Shown: positions 19,337 through 28,853, numbered from the stretch's first letter. The stretch is DNA of 64,000 nucleotides from SG-bin9 sp049323835 (GCA_049323835.1 JBMOOJ010000104.1:10922-74921); one strand, 5' to 3'. The notes: generated from the sequence alone by a model not told the origin. Made by a program: numbers and translations.

Positions 19337-20236
19337 ATGGTGGACTTCAAGGCGATCGAGACGTTCCTCTGGGTGGTCACGCTCGGAAGCTTCCGGCGCG
19401 CGGCGCAGAAGCTGAACACCACGCAACCCGCGATCTCCCAACGCATCGCCCAGCTCGAAAGCGAATTCGGCGTCAAACTGTTGCAGCGGGATCGCCGCGC
19501 CACCCTGCCGACGCCGAGCGGGCGGCAGATGATGGTCTACGCCGAAAAACTCATCGGCTTGCGGTCGGAGATGCTTGCCAGCGTCCGCGATCGCAGCGCC
19601 ACAAGCGGCGTGTTGCGGCTCGGCGTGTCGGAGACGATCGTGCACACTTGGCTGTCGCGCCTGATCGAAGCGGTCAACAACACCTATCCTCATCTGTCGC
19701 TCGAGATCGAAGTCGATATCACGCCGAACCTGACGGAGCGGCTGCTGGCGCAGGAAATCGATCTCGCTTTCCTGCTCGGCCCCCTGTCCGCAACGGAGGT
19801 CCGCAATCGGGTGCTATGCGACTACCCGAACGCCTTTGTCGCGAGCCCGTCGCTTGGTTTGGGACAAGGCCGCAAGAGCGTCGGCGAACTCGCGCGGTTT
19901 CCGATCATCACCTTCCCGCGCAAGACGCAGCCGTATGAAGTCATTCGCTCGCTGTTCAACCGGCCGGATCTGCCAGCGATCCGGCTGCACGCGAGCGCAT
20001 CGCTCGCCACCGTCATCCGCATGGCGATCGACGGCATCGGTGTCGCCGTGATTCCCACCGCGATCGTCGAGGAAGAGCTCGCGAACGGCCGGTTACAGCT
20101 GCTGGAAACCGATATCCAGATTCCCGACCTGACGTTCTCGGCAAGCTGGCTGTCGTCGCCGGATACGCTTGCGGTCGAACTGGTCGCGGAACTGGCAGTT
20201 CAGCTTGCCCAGAAGGACAAGGCGCGCGTGGCCTAG
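19337..20236 (+). CDS. LysR-family transcriptional regulator
   Basis: A 299-residue LTTR. The N-terminal winged HTH reads DFKAIETFLWVVTLGSFRRA then AQKLNTTQPAISQRIAQLE, followed by a LysR-substrate domain (GVLRLGVSETIVHTWLSRLI). An in-frame ATG at 19325 would put the start almost on the operator; 19337 has GGGA upstream and the usual short N-terminus. It is divergent from the DUF1445-livKHMGF operon and likely regulates that operon and itself. Its stop shares the CTAG tetranucleotide with the convergent AraC-like gene. Confidence 0.9.
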   Translation: MVDFKAIETFLWVVTLGSFRRAAQKLNTTQPAISQRIAQLESEFGVKLLQRDRRATLPTPSGRQMMVYAEKLIGLRSEMLASVRDRSATSGVLRLGVSETIVHTWLSRLIEAVNNTYPHLSLEIEVDITPNLTERLLAQEIDLAFLLGPLSATEVRNRVLCDYPNAFVASPSLGLGQGRKSVGELARFPIITFPRKTQPYEVIRSLFNRPDLPAIRLHASASLATVIRMAIDGIGVAVIPTAIVEEELANGRLQLLETDIQIPDLTFSASWLSSPDTLAVELVAELAVQLAQKDKARVA

Positions 20237-20553
20237 TCGTTCGCGGATTTTGCCGCAATCTCGCGGCACTCGCCCGGCGACAAGCCAAAGGCCGCCCGCA
20301 ACACACGATAGAACGTGGCAAGACTCTGGAAGCCGCAGGCATGCGCAATATCGGCGACCGCGGCGTCCGGCGATTGCACCAGCAACAACCGCGCTCGCTC
20401 AAGCCGCCGCCCAAGCACATAGCGCGCATAGCTGGTCCCGGTCGGTTCGAACAGCATCAGCAAATGTCGTACCGAAACGCCAAGCCGCGCGGCCATGTCA
20501 GCCGGCGACAGTTCGGACTTATGCAGCTCGCGGTCGATGATCCCGCGCGCCAT
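20233..20553 (-). CDS. Stand-alone AraC/XylS-type DNA-binding protein
   Basis: A 106-residue protein consisting of the AraC C-terminal double HTH only: LSPADMAARLGVSVRHLLML is the first helix-turn-helix and AVADIAHACGFQSLATFYRV with LRAAFGLSP the second. The usual N-terminal ligand domain is absent. Its ATG overlaps the dctM stop (TGATG), so it is probably translated with the TRAP operon. It may be a MarA/SoxS-like single-domain regulator or a fragment left by rearrangement; the intact HTH and precise coupling favour a functional gene. Confidence 0.75.
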   Translation of the reverse strand: MARGIIDRELHKSELSPADMAARLGVSVRHLLMLFEPTGTSYARYVLGRRLERARLLLVQSPDAAVADIAHACGFQSLATFYRVLRAAFGLSPGECREIAAKSAND

Positions 20554-21872
20554 CAATTGAGGAGCTTGACCAGCGGCAGCGCGAGCGCCGGAAACGCCAC
20601 GACGATGCCAAGGCGAATCACGTCCGCCAGAACGAACGGCAGAACGCCCCGGTAGGTGGCCGTAATCGGCACAGTTTTGGCGATCGCCGAGACGACAAAA
20701 ACGTTGAGCCCGATGGGCGGCGCCGTCAGGCCGATCCCGACGACGATCAGGACGAGGATACCGAACCAGATCTGCACGTCCTCGGTCGGGAAGCCGAAGT
20801 CGAGCGCCGAGACGATCGGAAAGAACACAGGCAGCGTCAGCAAGATCATGGCGAGTTCGTCCATCACACCGCCGAGGATGAGATAGAAGACCAGCAGACA
20901 GCCCAGGATGGTGTACGGCGCCCAGCCGGAATTCGCGATCATCTGCGCAGCGCTGTCCGGCACATGGGTCAGCGCAAGGAAGGCGTTGAACACCTCGGTG
21001 CCGAGCAAGATCATGAAGATCATCGCCGACGTCTCGGCCGTTTGCAGCAAGCTCTCCTTGATCTCCCTGAGTCTGAGCGTGCCGCGGATGACGCCGGCGA
21101 TCAGCATCACCACCGCGCCCACCGACGCGCCCTCCGTCGGCGTGAAGATGCCGCCATAGATGCCGCCAAGCACAACGACGGCGATGCCGAGCGCGGGGAT
21201 AACGCCCAGCGACGGCGCAAGCCGCTCTCCCCACGGCACGCGCGCCTGCGCCGGACCGAGCGCTGGATTCCGCCGCACCATGATCGCGATGACGACGCAA
21301 TAGAACAGCGTCGCGAGCAGTGCCGGAATCAGCGCCGCCTGGAACAGCTTGGCGATGTTCTGCTCGGTCGAGATCGCGTAGACGACGAGAATGACCGACG
21401 GCGGAACGAGAATACCGAGCGTGCCGCCGACCGCGATCACGCCCGTCGAGAAGCCGCCATCATAGTTGTACCGGCGCAGCTCCGGCAGCGCGGCACGGCC
21501 GAAGGTCGCGGTTGTCGCAACCGACGATCCGCAGATCGCGCCGAAGCCGGTGCATGCGGCGATCACCGCCATCGTCAGCCCGCCGCGGCGATGTCCGGCA
21601 AAAGCAGCGGCGGCACGAAAGAGGTCCGTTGCAAGACCTGAGCGTTCGGCGAAGGCGCCCATCAGGATGAATAGCGGAATGACGGACAGCGTATAGTTGG
21701 CGAAAATGCCGTAGGGCGTGGTCTTGATATAGTTGAGGAACGGCAGCAGGCCGTTGAGCTGGATATACCCGAGACTGCCGGCCAGCAGCATGGCGAGCCC
21801 GATCGGCAAACGGAACGCCATCAGCACCAGCATGCCGGCGAAACCGAGAATGGCGAGAGTGAAACCACTCAT
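20553..21872 (-). CDS. dctM: TRAP transporter large permease DctM
   Basis: A 439-residue inner-membrane protein with about 12 hydrophobic segments, the sodium-coupled translocation subunit. Family features include FRLPIGLAMLLAGSLGY, IPLFILMGAFAERSGLA, GFGAICGSSVATTATFG, GTLGILVPPSVILVVYA and LTAPPIGLNVFVV. The start overlaps the dctQ stop by ATGA. Confidence 0.94.
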   Translation of the reverse strand: MSGFTLAILGFAGMLVLMAFRLPIGLAMLLAGSLGYIQLNGLLPFLNYIKTTPYGIFANYTLSVIPLFILMGAFAERSGLATDLFRAAAAFAGHRRGGLTMAVIAACTGFGAICGSSVATTATFGRAALPELRRYNYDGGFSTGVIAVGGTLGILVPPSVILVVYAISTEQNIAKLFQAALIPALLATLFYCVVIAIMVRRNPALGPAQARVPWGERLAPSLGVIPALGIAVVVLGGIYGGIFTPTEGASVGAVVMLIAGVIRGTLRLREIKESLLQTAETSAMIFMILLGTEVFNAFLALTHVPDSAAQMIANSGWAPYTILGCLLVFYLILGGVMDELAMILLTLPVFFPIVSALDFGFPTEDVQIWFGILVLIVVGIGLTAPPIGLNVFVVSAIAKTVPITATYRGVLPFVLADVIRLGIVVAFPALALPLVKLLN

Positions 21873-22378
21873 GATCCCGCCTTCACCCGGCGCGCGGCCG
21901 TTACGAAACACACGACCGCAAGCAGCACGGCAAGAACCGCACAGACCGCGACGGGGACATAGGTCGGAAAGCGCAGAACCATCGAGTTCTCGCCGGACAC
22001 CCAGGCGCTCATGGCTCCCACGCCGAGACGCCATGCGATCACGATCATCGCCACGCCGAACACCACGTCCCATGTTGCATCGATCGCGCGATTGACGCTC
22101 ACGGGGAACTTCGACGTAAAGGTGTCAACGAAGATGTTACCGCGGCGAAGCTGGCATAGCGGCAGGAAAGCGAACGCGCAGACAGCAGTCGCCATCTGCA
22201 CCAGTTCGAAGTCGCCGGGCACGCCCGCCGCTTTCACCAGATCGCTGCGCAGCGTCACGCTGACGACAACCATCGTCGCGGCCATAACGAGCAGCGTCCC
22301 GCCCGCCAACGCCACCCATCGCACCAATGCGTCGATGCCACGCTCGCGCGTGGCATCGGTCCGTTCCGTTACGCTCAT
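21869..22378 (-). CDS. dctQ: TRAP transporter small permease DctQ
   Basis: A 169-residue protein with four TM helices: residues about 17-40, 58-76, 98-118 and 137-160. It partners DctM. FELVQMATAVCAFAFLPLCQ followed by RRGNIFVDTF is the conserved DctQ core. It lies 11 bp after the second binding-protein gene and overlaps dctM by 4 bp. Confidence 0.9.
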   Translation of the reverse strand: MSVTERTDATRERGIDALVRWVALAGGTLLVMAATMVVVSVTLRSDLVKAAGVPGDFELVQMATAVCAFAFLPLCQLRRGNIFVDTFTSKFPVSVNRAIDATWDVVFGVAMIVIAWRLGVGAMSAWVSGENSMVLRFPTYVPVAVCAVLAVLLAVVCFVTAARRVKAGS

Positions 22379-22389
22379 CGATGAAAGCC

Positions 22390-23439
22390 TTAAGTTGCCT
22401 TTTCGTACTTCGCCAGCAACGCCCTTGCGTTCTCAAGCAGCTTGCCGCCATCGAGGTTCTTGTCCTTCATGCCCTTGATCCAGGCCTCGATCACCGGCTC
22501 GGTCGCCTTGCGCCATTTGGCAGCTTCGGCTTCCTCGATCACCGTGATGGTGTTGCCGCGCTTGGCAACCATGTCGGACACAACTCTCGCCTGTTCATCC
22601 CAGACGGCGCCGGCAGTCGCCGATGTGGCCATGCCGGAGTTCTTGTCGATCACCGCCTTGAGATCGGCCGGCAGACCGTCGTACTTCGCCTTGTTCATCG
22701 CGAGAATGAAAGTCGACGTGTAGAGCGTCGGCGATCCGGGAATCTCGGCATGGAATTTGACGAGCTCCTGCAGCTTCAGCGCGGGGACCACCTCCCACGG
22801 CACCACCGCGCCGTCGATCACGCGCTGCGCCATCGCTTCCGGCACCTGCGGAATCGGCATGCCGATGGCATTGGCGCCGAGCGCCTTCAGTGCTTCGCCG
22901 GCGAGGCGCGTCGGGAAGCGCAGCTTGACGCCTTTCAAGTCGTCGAGATTGGCAATCTTCTTGGTCGAGTGAATGAGGCCGTGATCGTGCGCCCAGAAGC
23001 AGATCGGCTTCACTTCCCGGAACTCGTCCTGAAGGTTGGCTTGGGCGTAATCGTGAAGCGCGCGGGAGTTCACATGCGCGCGCTTGTTGACGACAAACGG
23101 AAGCTCGAATGCCTCGATCTTCGGAAACCGTCCCGGGGTGTTTCCCGGCAGCGTCCAGATCAGGTCGGCGACGCCGTCGCGCGCCTGGTCAAACAGCTGC
23201 GGCGGCGTGCCGCCGAGCTGCATCGACGGGAAAATGTCGATCTTGATGCGCCCGCCAGAATCGGCGCCGACCTTGTCCGCCCACGGCTTCAGGAACTTGG
23301 TGTGCGGATTGGACACCGCAGGCAGGAAGTGGTGCAGCTTCAGTGTCACTTCCTGTGCGTTGGCTGCTGAGGCGCGCATGATCACTGGCGCAGCGACAGC
23401 GGCACCGGTCAATGACAGGAATTTGCGGCGATTGAACAT
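22390..23439 (-). CDS. dctP: TRAP transporter substrate-binding protein DctP (copy 1)
   Basis: A 349-residue periplasmic receptor. The N-terminus MFNRRKFLSLTGAAVAAPVI is a twin-arginine-type signal ending ANAQ. The DctP fold follows (VTLKLHHFLPAVSNPH; KLRFPTRLAGEALKALGANA with the ligand-carboxylate-binding Arg). It is about 88% identical by eye to the gene just upstream at 23503. An organic acid ligand is likely for this family. Confidence 0.92.
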   Translation of the reverse strand: MFNRRKFLSLTGAAVAAPVIMRASAANAQEVTLKLHHFLPAVSNPHTKFLKPWADKVGADSGGRIKIDIFPSMQLGGTPPQLFDQARDGVADLIWTLPGNTPGRFPKIEAFELPFVVNKRAHVNSRALHDYAQANLQDEFREVKPICFWAHDHGLIHSTKKIANLDDLKGVKLRFPTRLAGEALKALGANAIGMPIPQVPEAMAQRVIDGAVVPWEVVPALKLQELVKFHAEIPGSPTLYTSTFILAMNKAKYDGLPADLKAVIDKNSGMATSATAGAVWDEQARVVSDMVAKRGNTITVIEEAEAAKWRKATEPVIEAWIKGMKDKNLDGGKLLENARALLAKYEKAT

Positions 23440-23502
23440 CAGTCTCTCCTTGAGGACATCGTCAGGCGGCCGCGATTCCGCGGGCCGCAGCTCCGCAGCG
23501 GG

Positions 23503-24552
23503 CTACGCTGCTTTCTCATATTTTGCGAGCAAGGCTTTCGCATTCTCGAGCAGCTTGCCACCGTCGAGGTTTTTGTCCTTCATGCTCTTGAGCCATGCCT
23601 CGGTCACCGGCTCGGTCGACTTGCGCCACTTGTCGGCTTCGGCCTGCTCGATGACCGTGATGGTGTTGCCGCGCTTGGCGACCATATCGGAGACAATCCG
23701 CGCCTGTTCGTCCCAGACGCCGCCGGCAATCGCCGCCGTGCCCATGCCCGAGTTCTTGTCGATCACCGCCTTGAGGTCGCCTGGCAGGCTGTCGTACTTC
23801 GCTTTGTTCATCGCGAGAATGAAGGGCGTGGTGTAGAGCGTCGGCGATCCGGGAATCTCGGTGTGAAACTTGACGAGTTCCTGCAACTTCAGCGCCGGCA
23901 CGACTTCCCACGGCACGACGGCGCCGTCGATCACCCGCTGCGCCAGCGCTTCAGGCACCTGAGGCACGGGCATGCCGATCGCGTTGACGCCGAGCGCCTT
24001 CAGCGCCTCGCCGGCCAGCCGCGTCGGGAAGCGGAGCTTCAAGCCTTTCAGATCGTCGAGTGTCGCGACTTTCTTGCTTGCGTGAATCAGTCCGTGATCG
24101 TGCGCCCAGAAACAGATCGGCCTCACCTCCCGGAACTCGTCCTGAAGGTTGGCTTCGGCAAACTCCTGCAATGCACGAGAGTTCACATGCGCACGCTTGT
24201 TGACGACGAACGGCAGCTCGAACGCCTCGATCTTCGGGAAGCGCCCCGGAGTGTAGCCGGTGACCGTCCAGACCAGATCGGCGACACCGTCGCGCGCCTG
24301 ATCGTAGAGCTGCGGCGGCGTGCCGCCGAGCTGCATCGACGGGAAGATATCGATCTTGATGCGGCCGCCGGAATCGGCGCCGACCTTGTCGGCCCACGGC
24401 TTCAGGAACTTGGTGTGAGGATTGGATACGGCAGGGAGGAAGTGATGCATCTTGAGTGTCACTTCCTGGGCATTGGCGGCCGAGACACGCATGATCGCGG
24501 GTGCAGCGACCGCAGTGCCCGTCAATGACAAAAACGTCCGGCGATTGAGCAT
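23503..24552 (-). CDS. dctP: TRAP transporter substrate-binding protein DctP (copy 2)
   Basis: A 349-residue paralogue of the next gene, with about 42 differences by eye and no gaps. The same signal architecture (MLNRRTFLSLTG... ANAQ) and binding core are present. It is the first gene of the TRAP operon, 63 bp before copy 1. Changes cluster in LVWTVTGYTPG (copy 1: LIWTLPGNTPG) and in ATLDD/ANLDD and GTAAIAGG/ATSATAGA, so ligand range may differ. Confidence 0.92.
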   Translation of the reverse strand: MLNRRTFLSLTGTAVAAPAIMRVSAANAQEVTLKMHHFLPAVSNPHTKFLKPWADKVGADSGGRIKIDIFPSMQLGGTPPQLYDQARDGVADLVWTVTGYTPGRFPKIEAFELPFVVNKRAHVNSRALQEFAEANLQDEFREVRPICFWAHDHGLIHASKKVATLDDLKGLKLRFPTRLAGEALKALGVNAIGMPVPQVPEALAQRVIDGAVVPWEVVPALKLQELVKFHTEIPGSPTLYTTPFILAMNKAKYDSLPGDLKAVIDKNSGMGTAAIAGGVWDEQARIVSDMVAKRGNTITVIEQAEADKWRKSTEPVTEAWLKSMKDKNLDGGKLLENAKALLAKYEKAA

Positions 24553-24705
24553 GTGTCCCTCCTGATGGCCGTCTTGAGCGGCTTTGTATAACGTTGCGCT
24601 GGCAACGATTTTGCGCGGAGTCTGTCAAGTCGCGCGGCCGTTGGCAAGGAACGCGCGAGCCTTTTTCCGCTCTCCGCATCCTCCCCGACACCGGCCCAAA
24701 AGTAT

Positions 24706-24729
24706 ACCCCCGGGGTGGCCCCCGGGGGT
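24706..24729 (-). terminator. Rho-independent terminator of the second liv operon
   Basis: A perfect 10-bp stem, ACCCCCGGGG / CCCCGGGGGT, with a TGGC loop lies 63 bp beyond the binding-protein stop. On the minus strand it is followed by ATACTTTTGG. Position and stem strength make this a convincing operon end. Confidence 0.75.
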
Positions 24730-24791
24730 TAGTCACATTCAGGTAACTCGCCGGTCGCCGCACAAGTTTGGCGGCACCACCTGTCAGCGCG

Positions 24792-25991
24792 TCAGAACGA
24801 CAGGCTGTCCTTCATCAGGACCCAGCGGCCATTCTTGATTTGCTGCACCTGGGTGATGGTGGTCGCGAGGTGGTTCGTCTTCGAGAACTTCGTCGGCGGC
24901 GAGCTGAAGATGTCCTGGAAGACGTCGCCCGACTCGAGCGCATCCAGCATCTTCTGGCCGCTCAGATCCTTGCCCGCTTTGTTGGCGTAGTGGGCGAAGG
25001 TCATGACGGTGTTGTAGCCGATGATCGCCTGCGTATTGGCGTCGATGCCAAAAGACTTCTTGTAGTTGACGAGCCAGTCCTTCACCTTGCCCTTCGCCGT
25101 ATCTTCGTAGGGAATTTCGAAGCCCGACGCGGCATAGAGACCTTCGACAGCTTCCTTGCCGAGCGCCGGGATTTCGAGAACGTTCGTCGGCGTCGCGCCG
25201 AGGAAGATCACATCCCAGCCGAGCTTCTTGGCTTCGACCATGGCGCCGATGGTTTCACGCACGACCGTGCCGAGCACGACCATGTCGCATCCGTCCGCCT
25301 TCATCTTGGCGACCTGCGCGCTGAAGTCCGATACGCCGCGCTTGTAGCTCGTGATCGACGCTGGCTGAAGCTTCATCGCCGCAACCTGCTGGGTGAAGCC
25401 GTCGAGCACGTTCTTACCGTACTCGTCATCCTGATGCATGATGCAGGGCTTCTTCAGGTTCTTTGACTCGATCATGAACTTGACCGCTGCGCGCGTGCTT
25501 TCCACATACGGCAGCAGGTTATTGAACTTCAGCCGCTCCTGCGGCTTCGCCGGATCGAACTTATAGGTGAATTCGGCGGCCGTCAGCGGGAATAGCTGCA
25601 GCACGCCGGCATCGAACAGAATGTCCTGTGCGGCGAGCACGGTCGGCGAACCCATCGGGCCGACCATCGCAAACACCTTGTCCTTTTCGATCAACTTCTG
25701 TGACGCCAGCACGGCGCGCTTCGGGTCGTAACCGGAATCCTCGATGATCAGCTTGATCTTGCGGCCGTGGATGCCGCCGGCAGCGTTGATTTCCTCGGCC
25801 GCCATCTTCATTCCGTTGGCAACCGGCACGCCCCATGACTTGATCGGCCCGGACAGATCCTGGTGCGATCCGAGCACGATTTCGTTGGCTGAGATGCCCT
25901 GGTTGGTCACCTTGGTCTGCGCGAAAGCTGGCACCTGCGCCAGCGCCAAAGCGCCCACGGCAAGGCCCAGCACCTTGTACGATGTCGACAT
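24792..25991 (-). CDS. LivK-type ABC transporter substrate-binding protein
   Basis: A 399-residue periplasmic binding protein with a Sec signal (VLGLAVGALALAQVPAFAQ). The core begins VTNQGISANEIVLGSHQDLS and AAEEINAAGGIHGRKIKLII, as in receptors encoded beside acyl-CoA ligase genes. GGAGAG precedes the ATG. It is the last gene of the livHMGF-ligase-livK unit. Aromatic or fatty acid ligands are plausible given the ligase neighbour. Confidence 0.9.
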   Translation of the reverse strand: MSTSYKVLGLAVGALALAQVPAFAQTKVTNQGISANEIVLGSHQDLSGPIKSWGVPVANGMKMAAEEINAAGGIHGRKIKLIIEDSGYDPKRAVLASQKLIEKDKVFAMVGPMGSPTVLAAQDILFDAGVLQLFPLTAAEFTYKFDPAKPQERLKFNNLLPYVESTRAAVKFMIESKNLKKPCIMHQDDEYGKNVLDGFTQQVAAMKLQPASITSYKRGVSDFSAQVAKMKADGCDMVVLGTVVRETIGAMVEAKKLGWDVIFLGATPTNVLEIPALGKEAVEGLYAASGFEIPYEDTAKGKVKDWLVNYKKSFGIDANTQAIIGYNTVMTFAHYANKAGKDLSGQKMLDALESGDVFQDIFSSPPTKFSKTNHLATTITQVQQIKNGRWVLMKDSLSF

Positions 25992-26125
25992 TTCACTCTC
26001 CTCTATTGGCCCGTTTTGAGCGAAGGTCAGGGCCTGTACGTGCCTTCGCCGCTTTCTTTACGTCTATTGAAGTCTATCGCATCCATCGCCGCGGTCCCCC
26101 GCGACAATCCGTCCGGGAACAAAGG

Positions 26126-27961
26126 CTACGCCACCGCCTTCGCTCCGTACATAGCCTCGATTTCACTGGCGTAGCGCTGGTTCACGAATTTGCGCTTCAG
26201 CTTCATCGTCGGCGTCAGCTCCTCATCTTCCGGGGTGAGCTGCCGCTCGATCAGGTAGAACTTCTTGATGGTCTCGACGCGGGCGAAGTTCGCGTTCACC
26301 GCCTCGATCTCCTTCCAGATGAGATCCTGCACCTCCGCGGCGCGGCAAAGGCTCGCATAGTTCGTAAACGGAATGTCGCGGTCCTGCGCGAACTTCTCGA
26401 CGTTCTCCTGATCGATCATGATCAGGCACGTCAGGAACGGACGCTTGTCGCCGACCACCACCGCATCGGAGATGTAGGGCGAGAACTTGAGCTGGTTCTC
26501 GATTTCGGACGGGGTGATGTTCTTGCCGCCGGACGTGATGATGATGTCTTTCATCCGGTCGGTGATCTTGATGTAGCCCTCGTTGTCGATGGAACCGACA
26601 TCGCCGGTATGCAGCCAGCCGTTCCGGATGGTTTCCGCCGTTTTTTCCGGCTGGTTCAGGTAGCCCATGAACAGGAAGTCGCCCTTGATGAGGATTTCCC
26701 CCTCCGGCGAAATCTTCACCTCGCCCCACGGCACCGTCTTGCCGACCGAGCCGAGCTTGGTGCGGTCGCTCGGCATCAGCGTCGCGACGCCGCAATTCTC
26801 GGTCTGGCCGTAGACCTCGCGCATATCGAGGCCGAGCGCCATGTACCAGCGGATCAGATCGGGTGCGATCGGGGCGGCGCCGGTGAAGCAGATGTGGCAG
26901 CGGTCGAGACCGATCATGCGGCGGATATTGCGGAACACCAGGCGGTACGCGAACCAGTTGGCGATCTGCAACGGCAGCGGCACCGGCTCGCCCTCGACCT
27001 TGCAGTCGGCGACGCGGTTACCGATCGCGAGCGCCTTGCTGTAGATCCATTTCTGCAGCGGCGTTGCGTCCTTCAGCGCAATCATGACGCCCGAGTAGAA
27101 TTTTTCCCAGATGCGCGGCACCGCAAGGAACGTTGTCGGCTGCACCTCGCGAATGTTGTCGGGCACGGTTTCCGGGCTCTCGGCAAAGTTCATCACCGAG
27201 CCGACCGCGATCGAAAGATAGTAGCCGCCGATCCGTTCAGCCACATGGCACAGCGGCAGGAACACCAGCCGCTCCTCGCTCTCGTTCGGAATCAGCAGCG
27301 TGTCGGCGTTGCGCATCTGATGCACAACGCTGCGGTTCGAATGCATCGCGCCCTTCGGCGGCCCGGTGGTGCCGGACGTATAGACGAGGATCGCCAGATC
27401 GTCGGCCGTGCGGCTCCTGACCATCTCCTCCCAAAGCGCCTCCCGGCCGGACATGTGGTTGCGGCCGAGTGCACGGAATTCGTCGAACGACATGGCCATC
27501 GGATCGTTGAAACCGCCCAGGCCCTCCATATCGAAGATCACGATCTTCTCGAGAGACGGACAGCGCGTGCGGCAGGTCAGAACCTTGTCGAGCTGCTCTT
27601 CGTCCTCGACGAAAATGACCTTGGTCCGCGAGTCATTGACCAGATACTCGACCTGCGGGATCGAGTCGGTCGGATAGATGCCGGACGAGACCCCACCCGC
27701 GCACAACACGCCCATGTCGGCGTAAAGCCATTCCGGAACGGCATTGGCGACGATGGATGCGACGTCGCCGGGCTTGAAGCCGATGGCGTGCAGCGCGTAG
27801 GCCACCTCCTTGGACGTTTGCAACCATTCGTTCCAGGTCGTGGCCTGCCAGACGCCGAACACCTTCTCGCGGATCGCGGGCTTGTCGCCGCGCAACTTCA
27901 CCGATGCGAGAAAGCTTCCCGCAATCGTGTCCGCCACCGTTACCGTAGCCGCCCTCGTCAT
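26126..27961 (-). CDS. AMP-forming acyl-CoA ligase (long-chain/aromatic type)
   Basis: A 611-residue ANL-superfamily enzyme that activates a carboxylic acid to its CoA thioester via an acyl-adenylate. Motifs: YTSGTTGPPKGAMHSN (P-loop), YGQTENCGV (A5-type), GWLHTGDVGSIDNEGYIKIT (with the ribose-binding Asp), and the C-terminal SGGKNITPSEIENQLK. The SGGKNI form and length are typical of FadD15/long-chain-type ligases. It lies inside the liv operon between livF and livK, so it probably traps the transported acid as CoA ester. The true substrate class is open. Confidence 0.9.
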   Translation of the reverse strand: MTRAATVTVADTIAGSFLASVKLRGDKPAIREKVFGVWQATTWNEWLQTSKEVAYALHAIGFKPGDVASIVANAVPEWLYADMGVLCAGGVSSGIYPTDSIPQVEYLVNDSRTKVIFVEDEEQLDKVLTCRTRCPSLEKIVIFDMEGLGGFNDPMAMSFDEFRALGRNHMSGREALWEEMVRSRTADDLAILVYTSGTTGPPKGAMHSNRSVVHQMRNADTLLIPNESEERLVFLPLCHVAERIGGYYLSIAVGSVMNFAESPETVPDNIREVQPTTFLAVPRIWEKFYSGVMIALKDATPLQKWIYSKALAIGNRVADCKVEGEPVPLPLQIANWFAYRLVFRNIRRMIGLDRCHICFTGAAPIAPDLIRWYMALGLDMREVYGQTENCGVATLMPSDRTKLGSVGKTVPWGEVKISPEGEILIKGDFLFMGYLNQPEKTAETIRNGWLHTGDVGSIDNEGYIKITDRMKDIIITSGGKNITPSEIENQLKFSPYISDAVVVGDKRPFLTCLIMIDQENVEKFAQDRDIPFTNYASLCRAAEVQDLIWKEIEAVNANFARVETIKKFYLIERQLTPEDEELTPTMKLKRKFVNQRYASEIEAMYGAKAVA

Positions 27962-28063
27962 GGCCGTCTTCCCTCGTTCGATTCCGCTCCCGTCCGCGCC
28001 CGGCTTTTCACCGGGTTCTTGTTGAGACTGCCGCCAGTCATCGGCGGGTTGCCGCGATATCCT

Positions 28064-28843
28064 CTATCGCCACGTTTTCTTCTTCTTCCAGCGCCGCTCG
28101 CCGCGCGCACCGTGGTCGGCAGCGCCGAGATAGAACTCCTGAATGTCCTGCGACTGCATCAGCTTCTCGCAGGTATCATTCATCACCACGCGGCCGATTT
28201 CGAGCACATAGCCGTAGTGCGCCGTCTCCAGCGCCACCTTGGCGTTCTGCTCGACCAGCAGGATCGACGTGCCCCGCTCCTCGTTGATACGGCGGATGAT
28301 GTTGAAGATTTCCTTCACCAGCAGCGGCGACAGGCCGAGCGACGGCTCGTCGAACAGGATCAGCTTCGGCCGGTTCATCAGGGCGCGGCCGATCGCCAGC
28401 ATCTGCTGCTCGCCGCCGGAGAGCTGACCCGCCGGCTGATTGATGCGCTCGCGCAGGCGCGGGAAGTAATTGTAGACCTGCTCGAGATCCGCCGCGACAC
28501 CATCGCTGTCGCTACGCGGATAGGAGCCCATCATCAGGTTCTCACGCACGCTCAGGAACGGAAACACTTCCCGCCCCTCGGGGACGTGGCTGAGACCGAG
28601 CCGAACGATTTTATCTGCGTCCATCCGCTGAATCGGCTTGCCTTCGAACTCGATCGAGCCCTTCTGCGGATCGAGAATGCCGGAGATGGTTTTCAAGACC
28701 GTGGTCTTGCCGGCGCCGTTGGCGCCAAGCAGCGTCACGATCTTGCCGCGCGGCACCTCGAGCGAAATCCCGCGGATGGCCATGATCGGCCCGTAGTAGC
28801 TTTCGATGTTACTGACCTTGAGGACGATGTCGTTTGCGCTCAT
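28064..28843 (-). CDS. livF: Branched-chain-type ABC transporter ATPase LivF
   Basis: A 259-residue ATPase. Walker A is GANGAGKTT, the signature is LSGGEQQML, Walker B is LILFDEPSLG, and LLVEQNAKVAL the switch region. It has an unusually basic C-terminal tail (RRWKKKKTWR). The Met at 28843 matches the family N-terminus; the frame opens at 28882. It lies 10 bp after livG. Confidence 0.92.
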   Translation of the reverse strand: MSANDIVLKVSNIESYYGPIMAIRGISLEVPRGKIVTLLGANGAGKTTVLKTISGILDPQKGSIEFEGKPIQRMDADKIVRLGLSHVPEGREVFPFLSVRENLMMGSYPRSDSDGVAADLEQVYNYFPRLRERINQPAGQLSGGEQQMLAIGRALMNRPKLILFDEPSLGLSPLLVKEIFNIIRRINEERGTSILLVEQNAKVALETAHYGYVLEIGRVVMNDTCEKLMQSQDIQEFYLGAADHGARGERRWKKKKTWR

Positions 28844-28853
28844 GCCATCATCC

